A stretch of 60,059 nt of DNA from Verrucomicrobiia bacterium Tous-C4TDCM (GCA_002304315.1 NEUO01000002.1:1-60059); one strand, 5' to 3'; positions 49,301-57,939 are shown, numbered from the stretch's first letter. Program-made: numbers and translations. Notes: generated from the sequence alone by a model not told the origin.

Positions 49301-49828
49301 GGACCCTTCGGTTCCATGTCGGAATTCGTCAACCGTCGCCTGACCTCTGAGAGCGACAAGGCTTCCGGTGCCGGCACCCTCGAGATGGCCATCCGCGAGA
49401 CCGACATCAACTCAAACTCCCGGAGCGCGAATCCCCGCATGGTGACCGCCGCCGATACCGCCAACTTCGGATATGCCAACGTCACCGCGGCGCTCGGCGA
49501 CACCGAAGAAGGTGCGAATTCCTTCCTCAGCCAAGGCGACCTGCTGGAGGCCTTGGGCGCTTCCCTGACCGTGCGCTCCGACACTTTCGTCGTCCGTGCC
49601 TATGGCGACACCAAGGATGGCAAGGGAAACATCATCGCCAAGGCTGTGTGCGAAGCAGTTGTCCAGCGCGTGCCCCCCTTCGTCGATTCCACCGACGCGC
49701 CGGAAAAGGTCCAAGCGGCTCTCGGCGACGACGCCCGCACGATCGGCTCGCTGACCGAACTGAACCGCCGCTTCGGTCGCCGCTTCGAGGTCGTCAGCAT
49801 GCGCTGGCTCTCCCCGGAAGAGATTTGA
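46346..49828 (+). CDS. Verru_Chthon cassette protein A-like giant pilin-like protein
   Basis: A 1160-residue exported protein. After a basic leader, GFALVISLTLMVLLTVVAVGLLTLSSISLRSSSQGEAM is a type IV pilin/PilX-like helix with a glycine before Phe that could be a prepilin peptidase site. GQLQKS.GPDQRITAPA follows, the recognised beginning of Verru_Chthon cassette protein A. Residues about 150-1070 form a long extracytoplasmic region with VYLIYTPVVTLYNPYNAPI and a GspK-like end (YGDTKDGKG, AVCEAVVQRVPPF, NRRFGRRFEVVSMRWLSPEE). It is followed after 33 bases by its partner gene; cassette proteins B-D were not found here. Confidence 0.85.
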   Translation: MNPIRPKNARRTSSFRIHSSSRGFALVISLTLMVLLTVVAVGLLTLSSISLRSSSQGEAMQMARSNARMALSLAIGQLQKSVGPDQRITAPANLLSPQAHPGLTGAWESAKLSPDGDPGLQAAKKGSRQNDAANGEFIGWLASQSWGASTQAPATPPTPAAGGRTATLLNPLSAASSGTPLEMDILPVSDTGGIAWTSIDESVKARFDLPVDNSGLTAEARKARLRAPARSAPEVIEGLGDFELDQETAAKMASYRQGEFVGGDKQAFLAQHDALTPWSLSLPVNVADGGLKADLTRAFESAALPPELAGRYLYSGLKTPLTPADPLFSNLGAYYQLYASSAGGTRPLTSAVPKNYRPTVYDARTSASVPSLASLDGNVVAPVVTKVQVAFSLVSREAHGQWRQTIPDRTSDPLRTFMVYLIYTPVVTLYNPYNAPINVNALKVTFKHLPLAFQFFRNGVAQNTSPALLSQFHISSENRTDWEDQFTSTLSNTAGSSSANLLLQPGEAKVFGVNHPRGTTWSGMTNYLWQNDLASSKTLNLFAGPGWNFRSGFIVDWLRPAGSGRTSDNGTLGVFGARGDDRINVACSPKMPGGSNGQFSVDISASIGNRDTPLGSYLYRYGDEKRLVEAMQSGTSPSYGKITFPFRREKDWNLNEIYQPNSDSTPIENWTGPKQFAIFTLADRTAQDSLYPSKPVAHSSFAHQVLKMDISSIHPAQMPMEMSFLPIRTEGANTVGSIEADPLDRVYHFSGSRLATGLLNYPSIQVPAAPLVNIGSFRHANLASSGHFPLNTHSVGESRANPLLPAEKARLATSAHGYALSDHSWLANNSLWDGYYFSSLRTADEAKVFYTSGSTPLNPRLTPRSPGGTAPEKAATLAVSESAWTSNAASQWIKGSFNVNSTSVAAWKAMLASLGDASIPVLDPTSSKESEVDPTGYPMPRNLRGLAGRVSGGDTNQNRWAGFRDIEEKQLQTLAEEIVEQVRLRGPFGSMSEFVNRRLTSESDKASGAGTLEMAIRETDINSNSRSANPRMVTAADTANFGYANVTAALGDTEEGANSFLSQGDLLEALGASLTVRSDTFVVRAYGDTKDGKGNIIAKAVCEAVVQRVPPFVDSTDAPEKVQAALGDDARTIGSLTELNRRFGRRFEVVSMRWLSPEEI

Positions 49829-49861
49829 CAAGCGCCGCCCGCCCGAAACTTTCTTCTGCCG

Positions 49862-50572
49862 ATGAAGTGCTTCCGATTCCTCGCCGTGGCCTGCGCCGCA
49901 CTCGCCACGCTTGTACCATCCCTCAGCGCTCAGGACGCCCGCAAGGTCAAGCTGCGGACACTCTGCTTCGAACACGTCGGCGAGATCCGGAAGGTCCTGC
50001 TCGTCGGGTCGGATGACAAGACCGTCGAAGTCGACCTCTTCACCAGCGGCTTTTCCGACGAGATCGAGGCCACTGTCAGCGGACCCGATCTTCGCTTCGC
50101 CGTCGCCACCACCGACGCGTCCGGTAAAGTCACCCTCAAGACCGTGGCAAGCGGCAAGGCGGCTGCCGGCACCCGCCAGCTCGCGGTCTTTCTCCCCGGC
50201 ACGAAAGAGGGCACGCCCTACCGACTGATAGTCATCGATGACTCCGAAGAAAAGTTCCCCCTCGGCACCACCCTCGCCTTCAACTTCGCGTCCGTGCCGG
50301 TCCGCTTCGCAATCGGGGAATACTCCAGCGACCTCAAGCCCGGCGGTCAGGCGCTCATCCCCCAGGCCAGGAAAGTCAACGAGATGAACCAGTGCAACGT
50401 GGTCATTTCCTTCGCCGACAAGACCGACAAATGGGTCCCGGTCAACAATACCCGGTGGCTCTCCCTGCCCCAGGAGCGCGCGCTTGCAATCGCTTTTATC
50501 CACCCCGTCACCAAGCAACCGACCGTCAACAGCTACCGGGAAACCCCGCCGTGGAAGCTCCCCAAGCTCTGA
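49862..50572 (+). CDS. Secreted hypothetical protein, partner of Verru_Chthon A (copy 2)
   Basis: A 236-residue exported protein with signal MKCFRFLAVACAALATLVPSLSAQ. It is paralogous to the 239-residue protein at 45392, with conserved LRTLCFEH, KEGTPYRLIVIDD, FPLGTTLAFNFASVPVRFAIGEY, and a C-terminal NNTRWLSLPQERALAIAF. The conserved pairing with protein A twice in this window suggests the two gene products interact at the cell envelope. Starts 33 bases after the A gene and precedes the S8 protease by 63 bases. Confidence 0.75.
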   Translation: MKCFRFLAVACAALATLVPSLSAQDARKVKLRTLCFEHVGEIRKVLLVGSDDKTVEVDLFTSGFSDEIEATVSGPDLRFAVATTDASGKVTLKTVASGKAAAGTRQLAVFLPGTKEGTPYRLIVIDDSEEKFPLGTTLAFNFASVPVRFAIGEYSSDLKPGGQALIPQARKVNEMNQCNVVISFADKTDKWVPVNNTRWLSLPQERALAIAFIHPVTKQPTVNSYRETPPWKLPKL

Positions 50573-50635
50573 ATCCCGGCACAAATCCGGAAATTTAATG
50601 CTACCGGATCTGGCCGGCCGGGTTTAGTTGACCAT

Positions 50636-52201
50636 ATGAAACCACGCGGATCATCCGTCATCCTTCTTCTCGCCGTGCTCGGCGGTGGAATCGCCGGGTG
50701 GCTTTTGACTCGCACGACGATCCCGGAGGAGGCCCCGCCCGTGGCGGTGAAAACACCGGAAGCACCGCGCCTCTCCGATCCCGCCCCGAAAACCAGCAAG
50801 CTCGGCAAACGGGAGCGCAGCATGGTCCGCGACGGCGAAGCGGCCGAAGCCGGGGCCCTGCAGAACCAGCGCTCGCTGAGGTTCTCCGATCGCGATGCCT
50901 ACGACCGGTTTCTCGCCGCCGCCAAGGGCAAGGGCATCGCCATCCTCGGATCCATCGACCGCCTCAACGCCCTTCACGTCGGCTTCCTATCGCTCGATGA
51001 ATTGAACGCCCTGCTCGATGGCAGCGAAGAGGCCGGCTTCATCTTCCCCGTCTCCCTCCCGACCCCGAAGACCGAAGGCGTCCAGGAAGGTGCCGTCGGC
51101 TTTGGCGAAAGCCTGCTCTCCTGGCTCGGCATCACCAGCGACAATTCGAGCTACGGCAAGGGCTTCAAAATCGCCATCCTCGACACCGGCTCGACCCTCG
51201 ACGGTGCCCGCAACCAGTTCCTGGTCGCTGCTCCCGCTGACCCTGCCAATTGGAACGGGCACGGCACCGCGGTGGCGGATCTCATCCTCCAGATAGCCCC
51301 CTCCGCCGACCTCTACTCCTGGCGGGTCGCGAACGACGAAGGCCAGTCGAACAGCTTCCTCCTCGCCCAGGGCATCCTCGCCGCGGTCGATGCCGGCGTC
51401 GATGTGATCAACATCTCGATGGGCTCCTACGGCAATTCGCCGATTCTCCGAGACGCCGTGGAAACCGCCCTCGCAGCCAAGGTCATGATCTATGCATCCG
51501 GCGGTAACGAAGGCTACGAGCAACTCGCCTACCCCGCGGCTTATGAAGGCGTTGTCGGTGTCGGGGCGGTGGATGCCAATGGAAGCTATCTCAATTTCTC
51601 CAATACGGGCAACGTCACCATGACCGCGCCCGGTCTCGACCTCGTCACCGCTTGGACCGGTGGCGAAAGCGTCTATTTTACCGGCACCTCGGCCAGCTCC
51701 CCGATCGGCGTCGGCGTGCTGGCGGCCGCGGCGTCCCAAGGCGGCAACCGTATCAGCACCCGGCAGGCCTACGATCTGGTCACCGGAAACCTCAACGAGG
51801 CCGGCGCGCCGGGTCTCGACAGCTACTACGGCATCGGCATGGTCGACCTGGGCAGGGTCCTGCAATCCGGCCAATCCGGCATCACCGACGCGGCCATCGC
51901 CTCGAACTTTGTCAGCACCGGCAATGGCGGAAATCCCCAGCTACAGGTGACCGTCCAGAACCGGGGCACCACCACCCTGGTCAATACCCCGGTGGAAGTC
52001 ACCACCCCGGCGGGAACCACTTCCCTCAACATCACCACGCTCCAGGCCGGCGATATCGCGACTTTCAACCTGCCCTTGTCCTACACTGGCGGAAGCGCCG
52101 TCATCCAGTCAAAGGTGCAGGTTTCGGGTGGCATCAATGACCTGAAGCCTTCCAATAACCGGCGGACCGATGTTTATACCCCGCCCGCGACCACTGATTG
52201 A
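50636..52201 (+). CDS. Subtilisin-like serine protease (S8) with C-terminal CARDB-like domain
   Basis: A 521-residue membrane-anchored or exported protease (anchor SSVILLLAVLGGGIAGWLL). The catalytic triad is present: Asp183 in AILDTGS, His209 in NGHGTAVADL, Ser352 in TGTSASSP, with oxyanion Asn291 in SGGN. Residues about 60-150 act as a propeptide-like region. Residues about 425-520 (LQVTVQNRGTTTLVNTPVEV) resemble a CARDB/Ig-like domain. It probably acts outside the cytoplasm and shares a transcription unit with the pilin-like module and the next peptidase. Confidence 0.9.
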   Translation: MKPRGSSVILLLAVLGGGIAGWLLTRTTIPEEAPPVAVKTPEAPRLSDPAPKTSKLGKRERSMVRDGEAAEAGALQNQRSLRFSDRDAYDRFLAAAKGKGIAILGSIDRLNALHVGFLSLDELNALLDGSEEAGFIFPVSLPTPKTEGVQEGAVGFGESLLSWLGITSDNSSYGKGFKIAILDTGSTLDGARNQFLVAAPADPANWNGHGTAVADLILQIAPSADLYSWRVANDEGQSNSFLLAQGILAAVDAGVDVINISMGSYGNSPILRDAVETALAAKVMIYASGGNEGYEQLAYPAAYEGVVGVGAVDANGSYLNFSNTGNVTMTAPGLDLVTAWTGGESVYFTGTSASSPIGVGVLAAAASQGGNRISTRQAYDLVTGNLNEAGAPGLDSYYGIGMVDLGRVLQSGQSGITDAAIASNFVSTGNGGNPQLQVTVQNRGTTTLVNTPVEVTTPAGTTSLNITTLQAGDIATFNLPLSYTGGSAVIQSKVQVSGGINDLKPSNNRRTDVYTPPATTD

Positions 52202-52967
52202 AGCGCTGCTGATCGCCGCGATGCTGGGCACTTCCCAGGCGGCGGACATGCGGGTCGCCCCGAATGCCGGCGCGCTACCGGTCAACCAGTTGAGCATTTC
52301 CGGGAACGCCTGCGGTCCCGCTGCCCTGCTCGCCTCGTTCCGTTGCGGCAACGAAGCCTGGCAACGGGCAAGCACCGCGCTGGCCGGCACGACCGATCGC
52401 GAGCAACTCCGCCACTGGATCCGCCACCACGGCGCACGTCCCTCCACCACCTTGAAAGGACGACTCCGCTGGTCCGCCAATGGCATCAACGTCGAAGATC
52501 TGGTTGCGGCGGCCAATGAGATGAACCGGCCGCTGTTTCTCCCGCCGCTCCTCCACGACGATCTGTTCCTCCGCTCCGGGGAGAAGCCCGAGGCTCTGCT
52601 CCGCCGGACCCGCGAGCGCTTCGACCGATCTCTCGACAAGGGCATCCCGCCGATCCTCAGTCTCCGCCGCTTCGTCCTCCGCAAAGGCGTTTGGACCGCG
52701 GTCCAAGGCCACTTCGTCACCGTCACCGCGGCACCTCGCAAGCTGGCTCGCGGCGAGTCCGCGTTCACGTTCCATTATCTTGATCCCTGGGGCGGAAAGC
52801 GCTGCGAAGGAACCCTAGGCCTGCCCCGGCAAGCGATCCTCGCCCCAGCCGGGCAGACTCCTCCCTGCCTCGAAGCCATCGTCCCCGCCGCGCTCATCGG
52901 TAGCAACACGGTCCGCCGCGGCGAGATCACCGCCGTGGTGCCAGCCGACGTGATCGGCCGCTGGTGA
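52170..52967 (+). CDS. Exported papain/C39-like cysteine peptidase
   Basis: A 265-residue protein with signal-like N-terminus (LIEALLIAAMLGTSQAA). SGNACGPAALLASF gives a catalytic Cys48 in the N-C-G-P-A context of C39/papain-like folds. VQGHFVTVTA supplies His181 and YLDPWGG Asp205. The substrate is unknown. The ATG overlaps the 3' end of the S8 gene by 32 bases in another frame, indicating translational coupling, so the two peptidases are likely made together. Confidence 0.75.
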   Translation: MFIPRPRPLIEALLIAAMLGTSQAADMRVAPNAGALPVNQLSISGNACGPAALLASFRCGNEAWQRASTALAGTTDREQLRHWIRHHGARPSTTLKGRLRWSANGINVEDLVAAANEMNRPLFLPPLLHDDLFLRSGEKPEALLRRTRERFDRSLDKGIPPILSLRRFVLRKGVWTAVQGHFVTVTAAPRKLARGESAFTFHYLDPWGGKRCEGTLGLPRQAILAPAGQTPPCLEAIVPAALIGSNTVRRGEITAVVPADVIGRW

Positions 52968-52982
52968 TCGGCGGCGCGTTTC

Positions 52983-53915
52983 TCAATAGTTCTTGAAGCG
53001 ACCTTTCGGCCACCACCAGGCCTGCCACATCGCACGTCGCACCGCGGACCGTGAGACCTTGACCTTCGGTCCCATCGCCATGTCCAGCTTCAGCAAGTCG
53101 ATCGTGTCCTTTCCGATCAAGGCGGGCAGCACCGATGCGGCCCGCAGCCGGCGCATCTTCAGCCGTGAGGAATAGCGGAGTCCCGATTCCAACCAAACAC
53201 CGGCATGCTTCAGCCAGACCGCGCGAGACTCCAATAGCGCCGCCGGATCGAGCGGATCCGCCACCGGCAGATAGCAACGGCCCTGTTCCAGGTCCTCCGG
53301 CATGTCCCGCAGGATGTTCAGCAATTGCAGCCCCATCCCGTAGCGCACCCCGAGCGCGTCGAGGTCGTCCGGAGCGGAATCCGAAAAGCGTTCCCCCAGC
53401 GTCAGCAGCCCGATCCGCGTCCAAAAACCGCCCACGCAGCCTGCCACCCTGTAGCAGTAGTCTTCCAGCTCCTCCTCGTTCTTCAAAGCCCGAGGCTTCG
53501 CCTTTCCCGCTTCGTCGAAGCGGACCAGGTCCAGACGCTGGCCGCTGATGATGGTCTCGACGGTCCTGCGCACCGCGTCCGACTGCATCTCCTCCAGCAA
53601 AGCCAGTTCCGCGAAACAATCGTCCAGCCGTTCTAACAGCACCCTCTCGCCCTCGTGGCTCTGGCACCGGATAAAGGACTGCAACCCGTTGCGCCGCCAT
53701 CCCGACCCCTTGCCCTTGAGCTCGTCCGCAAAGCCGTCAAGCAGCTCCAGCCGGTCATCCACCGGCACCCCCGCGGTATCCGCCAGCGTGTCGCTGGCCC
53801 GGGCCAAAAGGTATCCCGTCCCGGTCGCGGGCCGCATCGGCTTGGGCAGCATCCTCAAGCTCACGTAAAACGAGCGGGAGACGCTGCGGAGCACTTGCCG
53901 GTCGATTCTTTCCAC
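52983..53915 (-). CDS. Squalene/phytoene synthase family protein
   Basis: A 310-residue prenyl-diphosphate condensing enzyme. SRSFYVSLRMLPKPMRPATGTGYLLARASDTLADT contains the first Asp-rich motif (DTLAD), and QLLNILRDMPEDLEQGRCYLP the second (DMPED). It would fuse two farnesyl or geranylgeranyl diphosphates into a C30 or C40 precursor of hopanoids or carotenoids. No desaturase or cyclase gene is adjacent, so product length is undetermined. It is convergent with the cysteine peptidase gene, 15 bases apart. Confidence 0.88.
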   Translation of the reverse strand: MERIDRQVLRSVSRSFYVSLRMLPKPMRPATGTGYLLARASDTLADTAGVPVDDRLELLDGFADELKGKGSGWRRNGLQSFIRCQSHEGERVLLERLDDCFAELALLEEMQSDAVRRTVETIISGQRLDLVRFDEAGKAKPRALKNEEELEDYCYRVAGCVGGFWTRIGLLTLGERFSDSAPDDLDALGVRYGMGLQLLNILRDMPEDLEQGRCYLPVADPLDPAALLESRAVWLKHAGVWLESGLRYSSRLKMRRLRAASVLPALIGKDTIDLLKLDMAMGPKVKVSRSAVRRAMWQAWWWPKGRFKNY

Positions 53916-53959
53916 CCGAGGGAGAGAGCCTCAGCCGACGCGCCCCATCAAGCTTCAAG

Positions 53960-56506
53960 TCACAACTCGTTGAGGCGTTGCTGACTCCACTCCATCCCTT
54001 CCTTGTACTCCTCGTTCTGTGGCCGCTCGCGGTTGAGCTGGGCCCACACCGCCACCGCTTCCCGGTAAATTGACTCCGCCATCTCTTTTTTCTCTGCCCG
54101 CTGCGCCGCATGGCCCAGGTCGCCCAGCAGATATCCAAGGGAACGACGAACTTGCTCGGCCCGGACGAAGTCGTCATCGCTGGACGCCAGCTTTCGCATC
54201 AAATCGGCACCGCGGGTCTGCAACTCGATCTCGTCCTCCCGCTTGCCATCCGCCCCGCTCATCCGGCCTTTCTGCCACAGCAACATCGCCAAACGATACT
54301 TCGCCGTCGGATCCGCCGATTCGCCGACCGCAATCCGCTCCACCAGCAGGATCCCTTCTTCGATCAGCTTGAGCGCCTGCTCAGGCTCCCCGCGGTCCCG
54401 CAAAATACCCGCCATCAACCAGCGCTGCGCCGCCAGTCGCGATCGCACCTCGGCTCGGTCCGGCCACTGTCGCATCAGCTCTTCTAACAGCTTCACCGCC
54501 GACTTCGAGGTCGCTTCGGCAGAGGCCACATCACCGGAAAGCAGCGCCGCCTCCGCCATCGCGCCATAGCACCCGGCCAGGTCCAGCCGCAGCTCGAGAT
54601 TACCCGGATCCTGCTTCAAGAGCCGCAACAGTTCCTCGGAAGCCAGCGTCCGGACTTCCCTCGCATCACCCATCTGGCCGATCCCGTCGAGGATTGTGGC
54701 CGAGGAAAAGTAGCACGCAGCCAGTTCCGACCGCAGCACCGCCACATCCGGCCGCCGGTCGGCCAGCCGGTTGAGCGACCGGGTCGCCCCGAGCAAGCGC
54801 TCCAGCGCCAGCGCGTCGTTGCCCGCCGCCGCCAGCAACCGCGATGCATGGAAATCCAGCACCGCCAGCAATTGCTGGACGCGGTCGCCATCGACATCGA
54901 CCTGCGGCAACGCCTGCAGTGCCTTCCGCGCCGACTCGAATGCATCCAGGGCCGAAGGATCGTTCCGCTCCTGGAACGAGAGTGCCAGCAACAGGCGGTC
55001 GGTGGCCAGACGCAGGTCGAGGTCAGGGCCGGCGGGCAGTTCGCCGGCGGATTCCAGTGCCTCCTTCAGCCGCTGCGCAGCGGTCGCCGGATCGCCCTTG
55101 GCCAACGAAATTTCAGCCAGTTGCAGCCGTGCCCGCGCCCGCTCTTCCTTCAATGCCCCGACCTCCGCGGTCCGCGTGATGAAATCCTGGAAGTAGAGTT
55201 CGAGCCGCTTGAGGCGTTGCTCCCGCCCGTCGAGAGGCGGCAATTTCCGATGACCCTTTTCCATCGCCCAGGCAAACAAGCGGTCGCCGGTCGCTCTCGA
55301 TTCCTCAAGCCGCGCCAGCCACAGATCCTTCTCGTATTGGAGCACCTTCCGCTCCTTTTCGAGCGTCTCCTCAGCCTGAGTCTTCCCGTCTTCCGCGATT
55401 TCCTCGGCCGACTTCAACCGTGCCACATCCTCCCGCCGCCCGGCTTCCTCGGACTCCAAACCGGACTTCGAGACCCGCCACAGCCCGGACAACACGATCA
55501 CCGCCCCGGCCAGCAGCCCCGCCGCCACGTTGGCCCGCCAAGCATTCCGCCGCGCCGCCCGATACTGGTCGAGCACCGCGTCGCGCTGTTTCTCCGCCAC
55601 CGCCGCCTGCTCCGCCGCTTCAAAGCCGCGCAACACCTCGCCCGCATTCGCCGGCCGCACGGCGGCATCCAGCGACAAGCAGCGGTCGAGGATTTCCCGA
55701 TAGGCCAGCTCCAGGGGGTTGGCCGCGGCATCCGGCCACTCGAAATGCGGCTGGCCTTCGAGCGCCTTCGCCACCTGTTTCAAATTCGCGGCGATCCCGT
55801 CCTTACGGGTCCTCCCCGGCTCCGGCGCGACTTGGTCGAAGGTCGCCGTGCACCGCGGGAAGGCACCGGTCAGCACCCGGAAAGAAATTACCGCGAACGA
55901 AAAAACATCCCTCCGGTATCCCTTCTCCCGCAGGTATCCGTCGGGGTCCCTGAGCTGGTCCGGCGGCTGGTAGAGTACCGCGTCGGTGTATTGCAAATGG
56001 GTCACCCCCGGCATGTTCCCCAGCGCCCAGTCGGTCAGCACCGCCCGGCCGGAATCATCAAAAAACACGTTCCCCGGCTTCAAGTTCCCGTGGGCCACCT
56101 GCCGGTCGTGCAGCCCGGCCAAAGCACGTAAAATTTCCATCACCACCGGCCACGAATCCTCTCCGGGAAACCGCGCCAGCCGATGCTGCAACGAACGCGG
56201 CACCAGCACCCCATCCTGCTCATCTTCGAAAAGCCGCGTCACCCGCAGGATCTGCTTGCCCCGGTAGTCCTCGCTCAACTCCTCCACCACCCCCACCGGC
56301 CAGCCGCCCTCCTCAAGCCTCAGCGTCGCTTCCTCCAGCAGCAGCCGATTCACCGCAGTCTCAACGTGAATCTTCAGCGCCACCAGCTCGCCCGCCGCAT
56401 TCCGGGCCCGGTAAACCCGCCCGCAGGCTCCGGCCCCTACCAGTCCAAGCACCTCAAGTTCACGCACATCCGGCAACCGCATGGGCTCACCATGGCGATT
56501 CCGCAT
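53960..56506 (-). CDS. Predicted pseudokinase with TPR-like repeats
   Basis: An 848-residue protein. Residues about 15-300 form a kinase fold with GAGACGRVY and Lys45, but HRD is HGN (139-141) and DFG is DWA (159-161), so the catalytic base Asp is replaced by Asn and the metal-binding loop is altered. A single membrane helix (WRANVAAGLLAGAVIVLSGLW) near residue 335 and a coiled coil (about 350-410) follow. Residues 430-848 carry TPR-like helical repeats. It is likely a scaffold or signal receptor. The divergent DUF1501 gene starts 101 bases away. Confidence 0.87.
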   Translation of the reverse strand: MRNRHGEPMRLPDVRELEVLGLVGAGACGRVYRARNAAGELVALKIHVETAVNRLLLEEATLRLEEGGWPVGVVEELSEDYRGKQILRVTRLFEDEQDGVLVPRSLQHRLARFPGEDSWPVVMEILRALAGLHDRQVAHGNLKPGNVFFDDSGRAVLTDWALGNMPGVTHLQYTDAVLYQPPDQLRDPDGYLREKGYRRDVFSFAVISFRVLTGAFPRCTATFDQVAPEPGRTRKDGIAANLKQVAKALEGQPHFEWPDAAANPLELAYREILDRCLSLDAAVRPANAGEVLRGFEAAEQAAVAEKQRDAVLDQYRAARRNAWRANVAAGLLAGAVIVLSGLWRVSKSGLESEEAGRREDVARLKSAEEIAEDGKTQAEETLEKERKVLQYEKDLWLARLEESRATGDRLFAWAMEKGHRKLPPLDGREQRLKRLELYFQDFITRTAEVGALKEERARARLQLAEISLAKGDPATAAQRLKEALESAGELPAGPDLDLRLATDRLLLALSFQERNDPSALDAFESARKALQALPQVDVDGDRVQQLLAVLDFHASRLLAAAGNDALALERLLGATRSLNRLADRRPDVAVLRSELAACYFSSATILDGIGQMGDAREVRTLASEELLRLLKQDPGNLELRLDLAGCYGAMAEAALLSGDVASAEATSKSAVKLLEELMRQWPDRAEVRSRLAAQRWLMAGILRDRGEPEQALKLIEEGILLVERIAVGESADPTAKYRLAMLLWQKGRMSGADGKREDEIELQTRGADLMRKLASSDDDFVRAEQVRRSLGYLLGDLGHAAQRAEKKEMAESIYREAVAVWAQLNRERPQNEEYKEGMEWSQQRLNEL

Positions 56507-56607
56507 GATTCCGCCAATCCCTCAGTTTCCGGCTGATTTCATTTCGTCCGTGTGAAATAGTTTCCGCCTCTCACCGCGTATTCGCTGGTTGCCAACCTTT
56601 CCCACCC

Positions 56608-57939
56608 ATGAAACCCACCTGCCCCGGCAATCCGCTCGACCGCTATGCGTCCCGCCGCGAGTTCCTCCAAGTCGGCCTGCTCGGCGGGCTGGGATTGACC
56701 CTGCCGCAGTTCTTCCGCCAGCAGGCGCTGGGGGCCCAGAAGTTCTACGAAACCCGCGAAGGGGTCGCCAAGGGCATCATCCACATCTTCCTCCCGGGCG
56801 GCATGGCCCACCAGGAATCCTTCGACCCCAAGCCCTTCGCCCCGGCCGAATACCGCGGCCCTTTCGGTGCCATCGACACCAAGATCCCCGGTATCCACTT
56901 CGGCGAAAAGATGAAGAACCTCGCGGCGATCGCCGACAAGCTGACGGTCATCCGCTCGATGTCCCACGGCGAGGCCGCCCACGAGCGGGGCACCCACAAC
57001 ATGTTCACCGGCTACCGGCCCTCCCCGGCACTGGAATATCCGTCCTACGGGTCGGTCATCTCCCATGAACTCGGCTCGCAGAACAATCTCCCCCCTTACG
57101 TCTGCGTGCCGAATGTCCCGAACGAGTTCGCCGGCTCCGGCTACCTCTCCTCCGCCTACGGGCCCTTCGCCCTCGGCTCGGATCCCGCCCGGGCGGACTT
57201 CAAGGTGCGCGACCTCAACCTGCCCGTCGGCTGCGACGAATTCCGCTTCTCGCGCCGCCGCTCGCTGCTCGAAACGGTCGACGCCCATTTCCGGTCGCTG
57301 GAAAAATCCGACGCCATCGACTCGATGGACGCCTTCTATCAGCACGCCTACAAGCTGATCTCCTCCGAGAAAGCCCGCGAGGCCTTCAACCTCAAGGCCG
57401 AGCCCGACGCCATCAAGGACGAATACGGCCGCACCGAAGCCGGCCAGCGGATGCTCCTCGCCCGCCGCCTGATCGAAGCCGGCACCCGCTTCGTCTCGCT
57501 GACCGTCGGCGGCTGGGACCACCACGACAACCTCAAGGGCGGCATCGAGAAGCAGCTCCCGCCGGTCGACAAGGCCATCGCCAGCCTGATCCGCGACCTC
57601 GAACGCCGCGGCATGCTCGAGTCCACCCTCGTCATGGTCACCTCCGAATTCGGCCGCACGCCGAAGATCAACCCGACCGGCGGCCGCGACCACTGGCCGA
57701 ACGTCTTCTCCGTGATGATGGCCGGCGGCGGCTTCAAGCAAGGCTATGTCCACGGTTCATCGGACGCCCTCGGCGGCGGGGTCGATACCGACGGCATCAC
57801 CGTCACCGACCTCTCGACCACGATCTACAACCAGATTGGAATCACCGGTGACAAGGAGCTGATGGCCCCCGGAGGACGACCCATCGAGATCGTCGACGGT
57901 GGCCAGGTGCTCGACGCCCTCCTCGCGAAAAAGGCATGA
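56608..57939 (+). CDS. DUF1501 protein, Tat-exported (alkaline phosphatase/sulfatase-like fold)
   Basis: A 443-residue exported protein. SRREFLQVGLLGGLGL is a twin-arginine signal. IIHIFLPGGMAHQESFDPKP, RSMSHGEAAHERGTHNMFTGYRP, TVGGWDHHDNL, VMVTSEFGRTPKI and GGRDHWPNVFSVMMAGGGFKQG are diagnostic DUF1501 motifs with potential metal ligands. DUF1501 proteins often accompany cytochrome and PPC genes in planctomycetes and verrucomicrobia. It overlaps the PPC gene as ATGA. An ATTTCA/TGAAAT inverted repeat at 56536-56558 lies upstream and may be an operator. Confidence 0.92.
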   Translation: MKPTCPGNPLDRYASRREFLQVGLLGGLGLTLPQFFRQQALGAQKFYETREGVAKGIIHIFLPGGMAHQESFDPKPFAPAEYRGPFGAIDTKIPGIHFGEKMKNLAAIADKLTVIRSMSHGEAAHERGTHNMFTGYRPSPALEYPSYGSVISHELGSQNNLPPYVCVPNVPNEFAGSGYLSSAYGPFALGSDPARADFKVRDLNLPVGCDEFRFSRRRSLLETVDAHFRSLEKSDAIDSMDAFYQHAYKLISSEKAREAFNLKAEPDAIKDEYGRTEAGQRMLLARRLIEAGTRFVSLTVGGWDHHDNLKGGIEKQLPPVDKAIASLIRDLERRGMLESTLVMVTSEFGRTPKINPTGGRDHWPNVFSVMMAGGGFKQGYVHGSSDALGGGVDTDGITVTDLSTTIYNQIGITGDKELMAPGGRPIEIVDGGQVLDALLAKKA

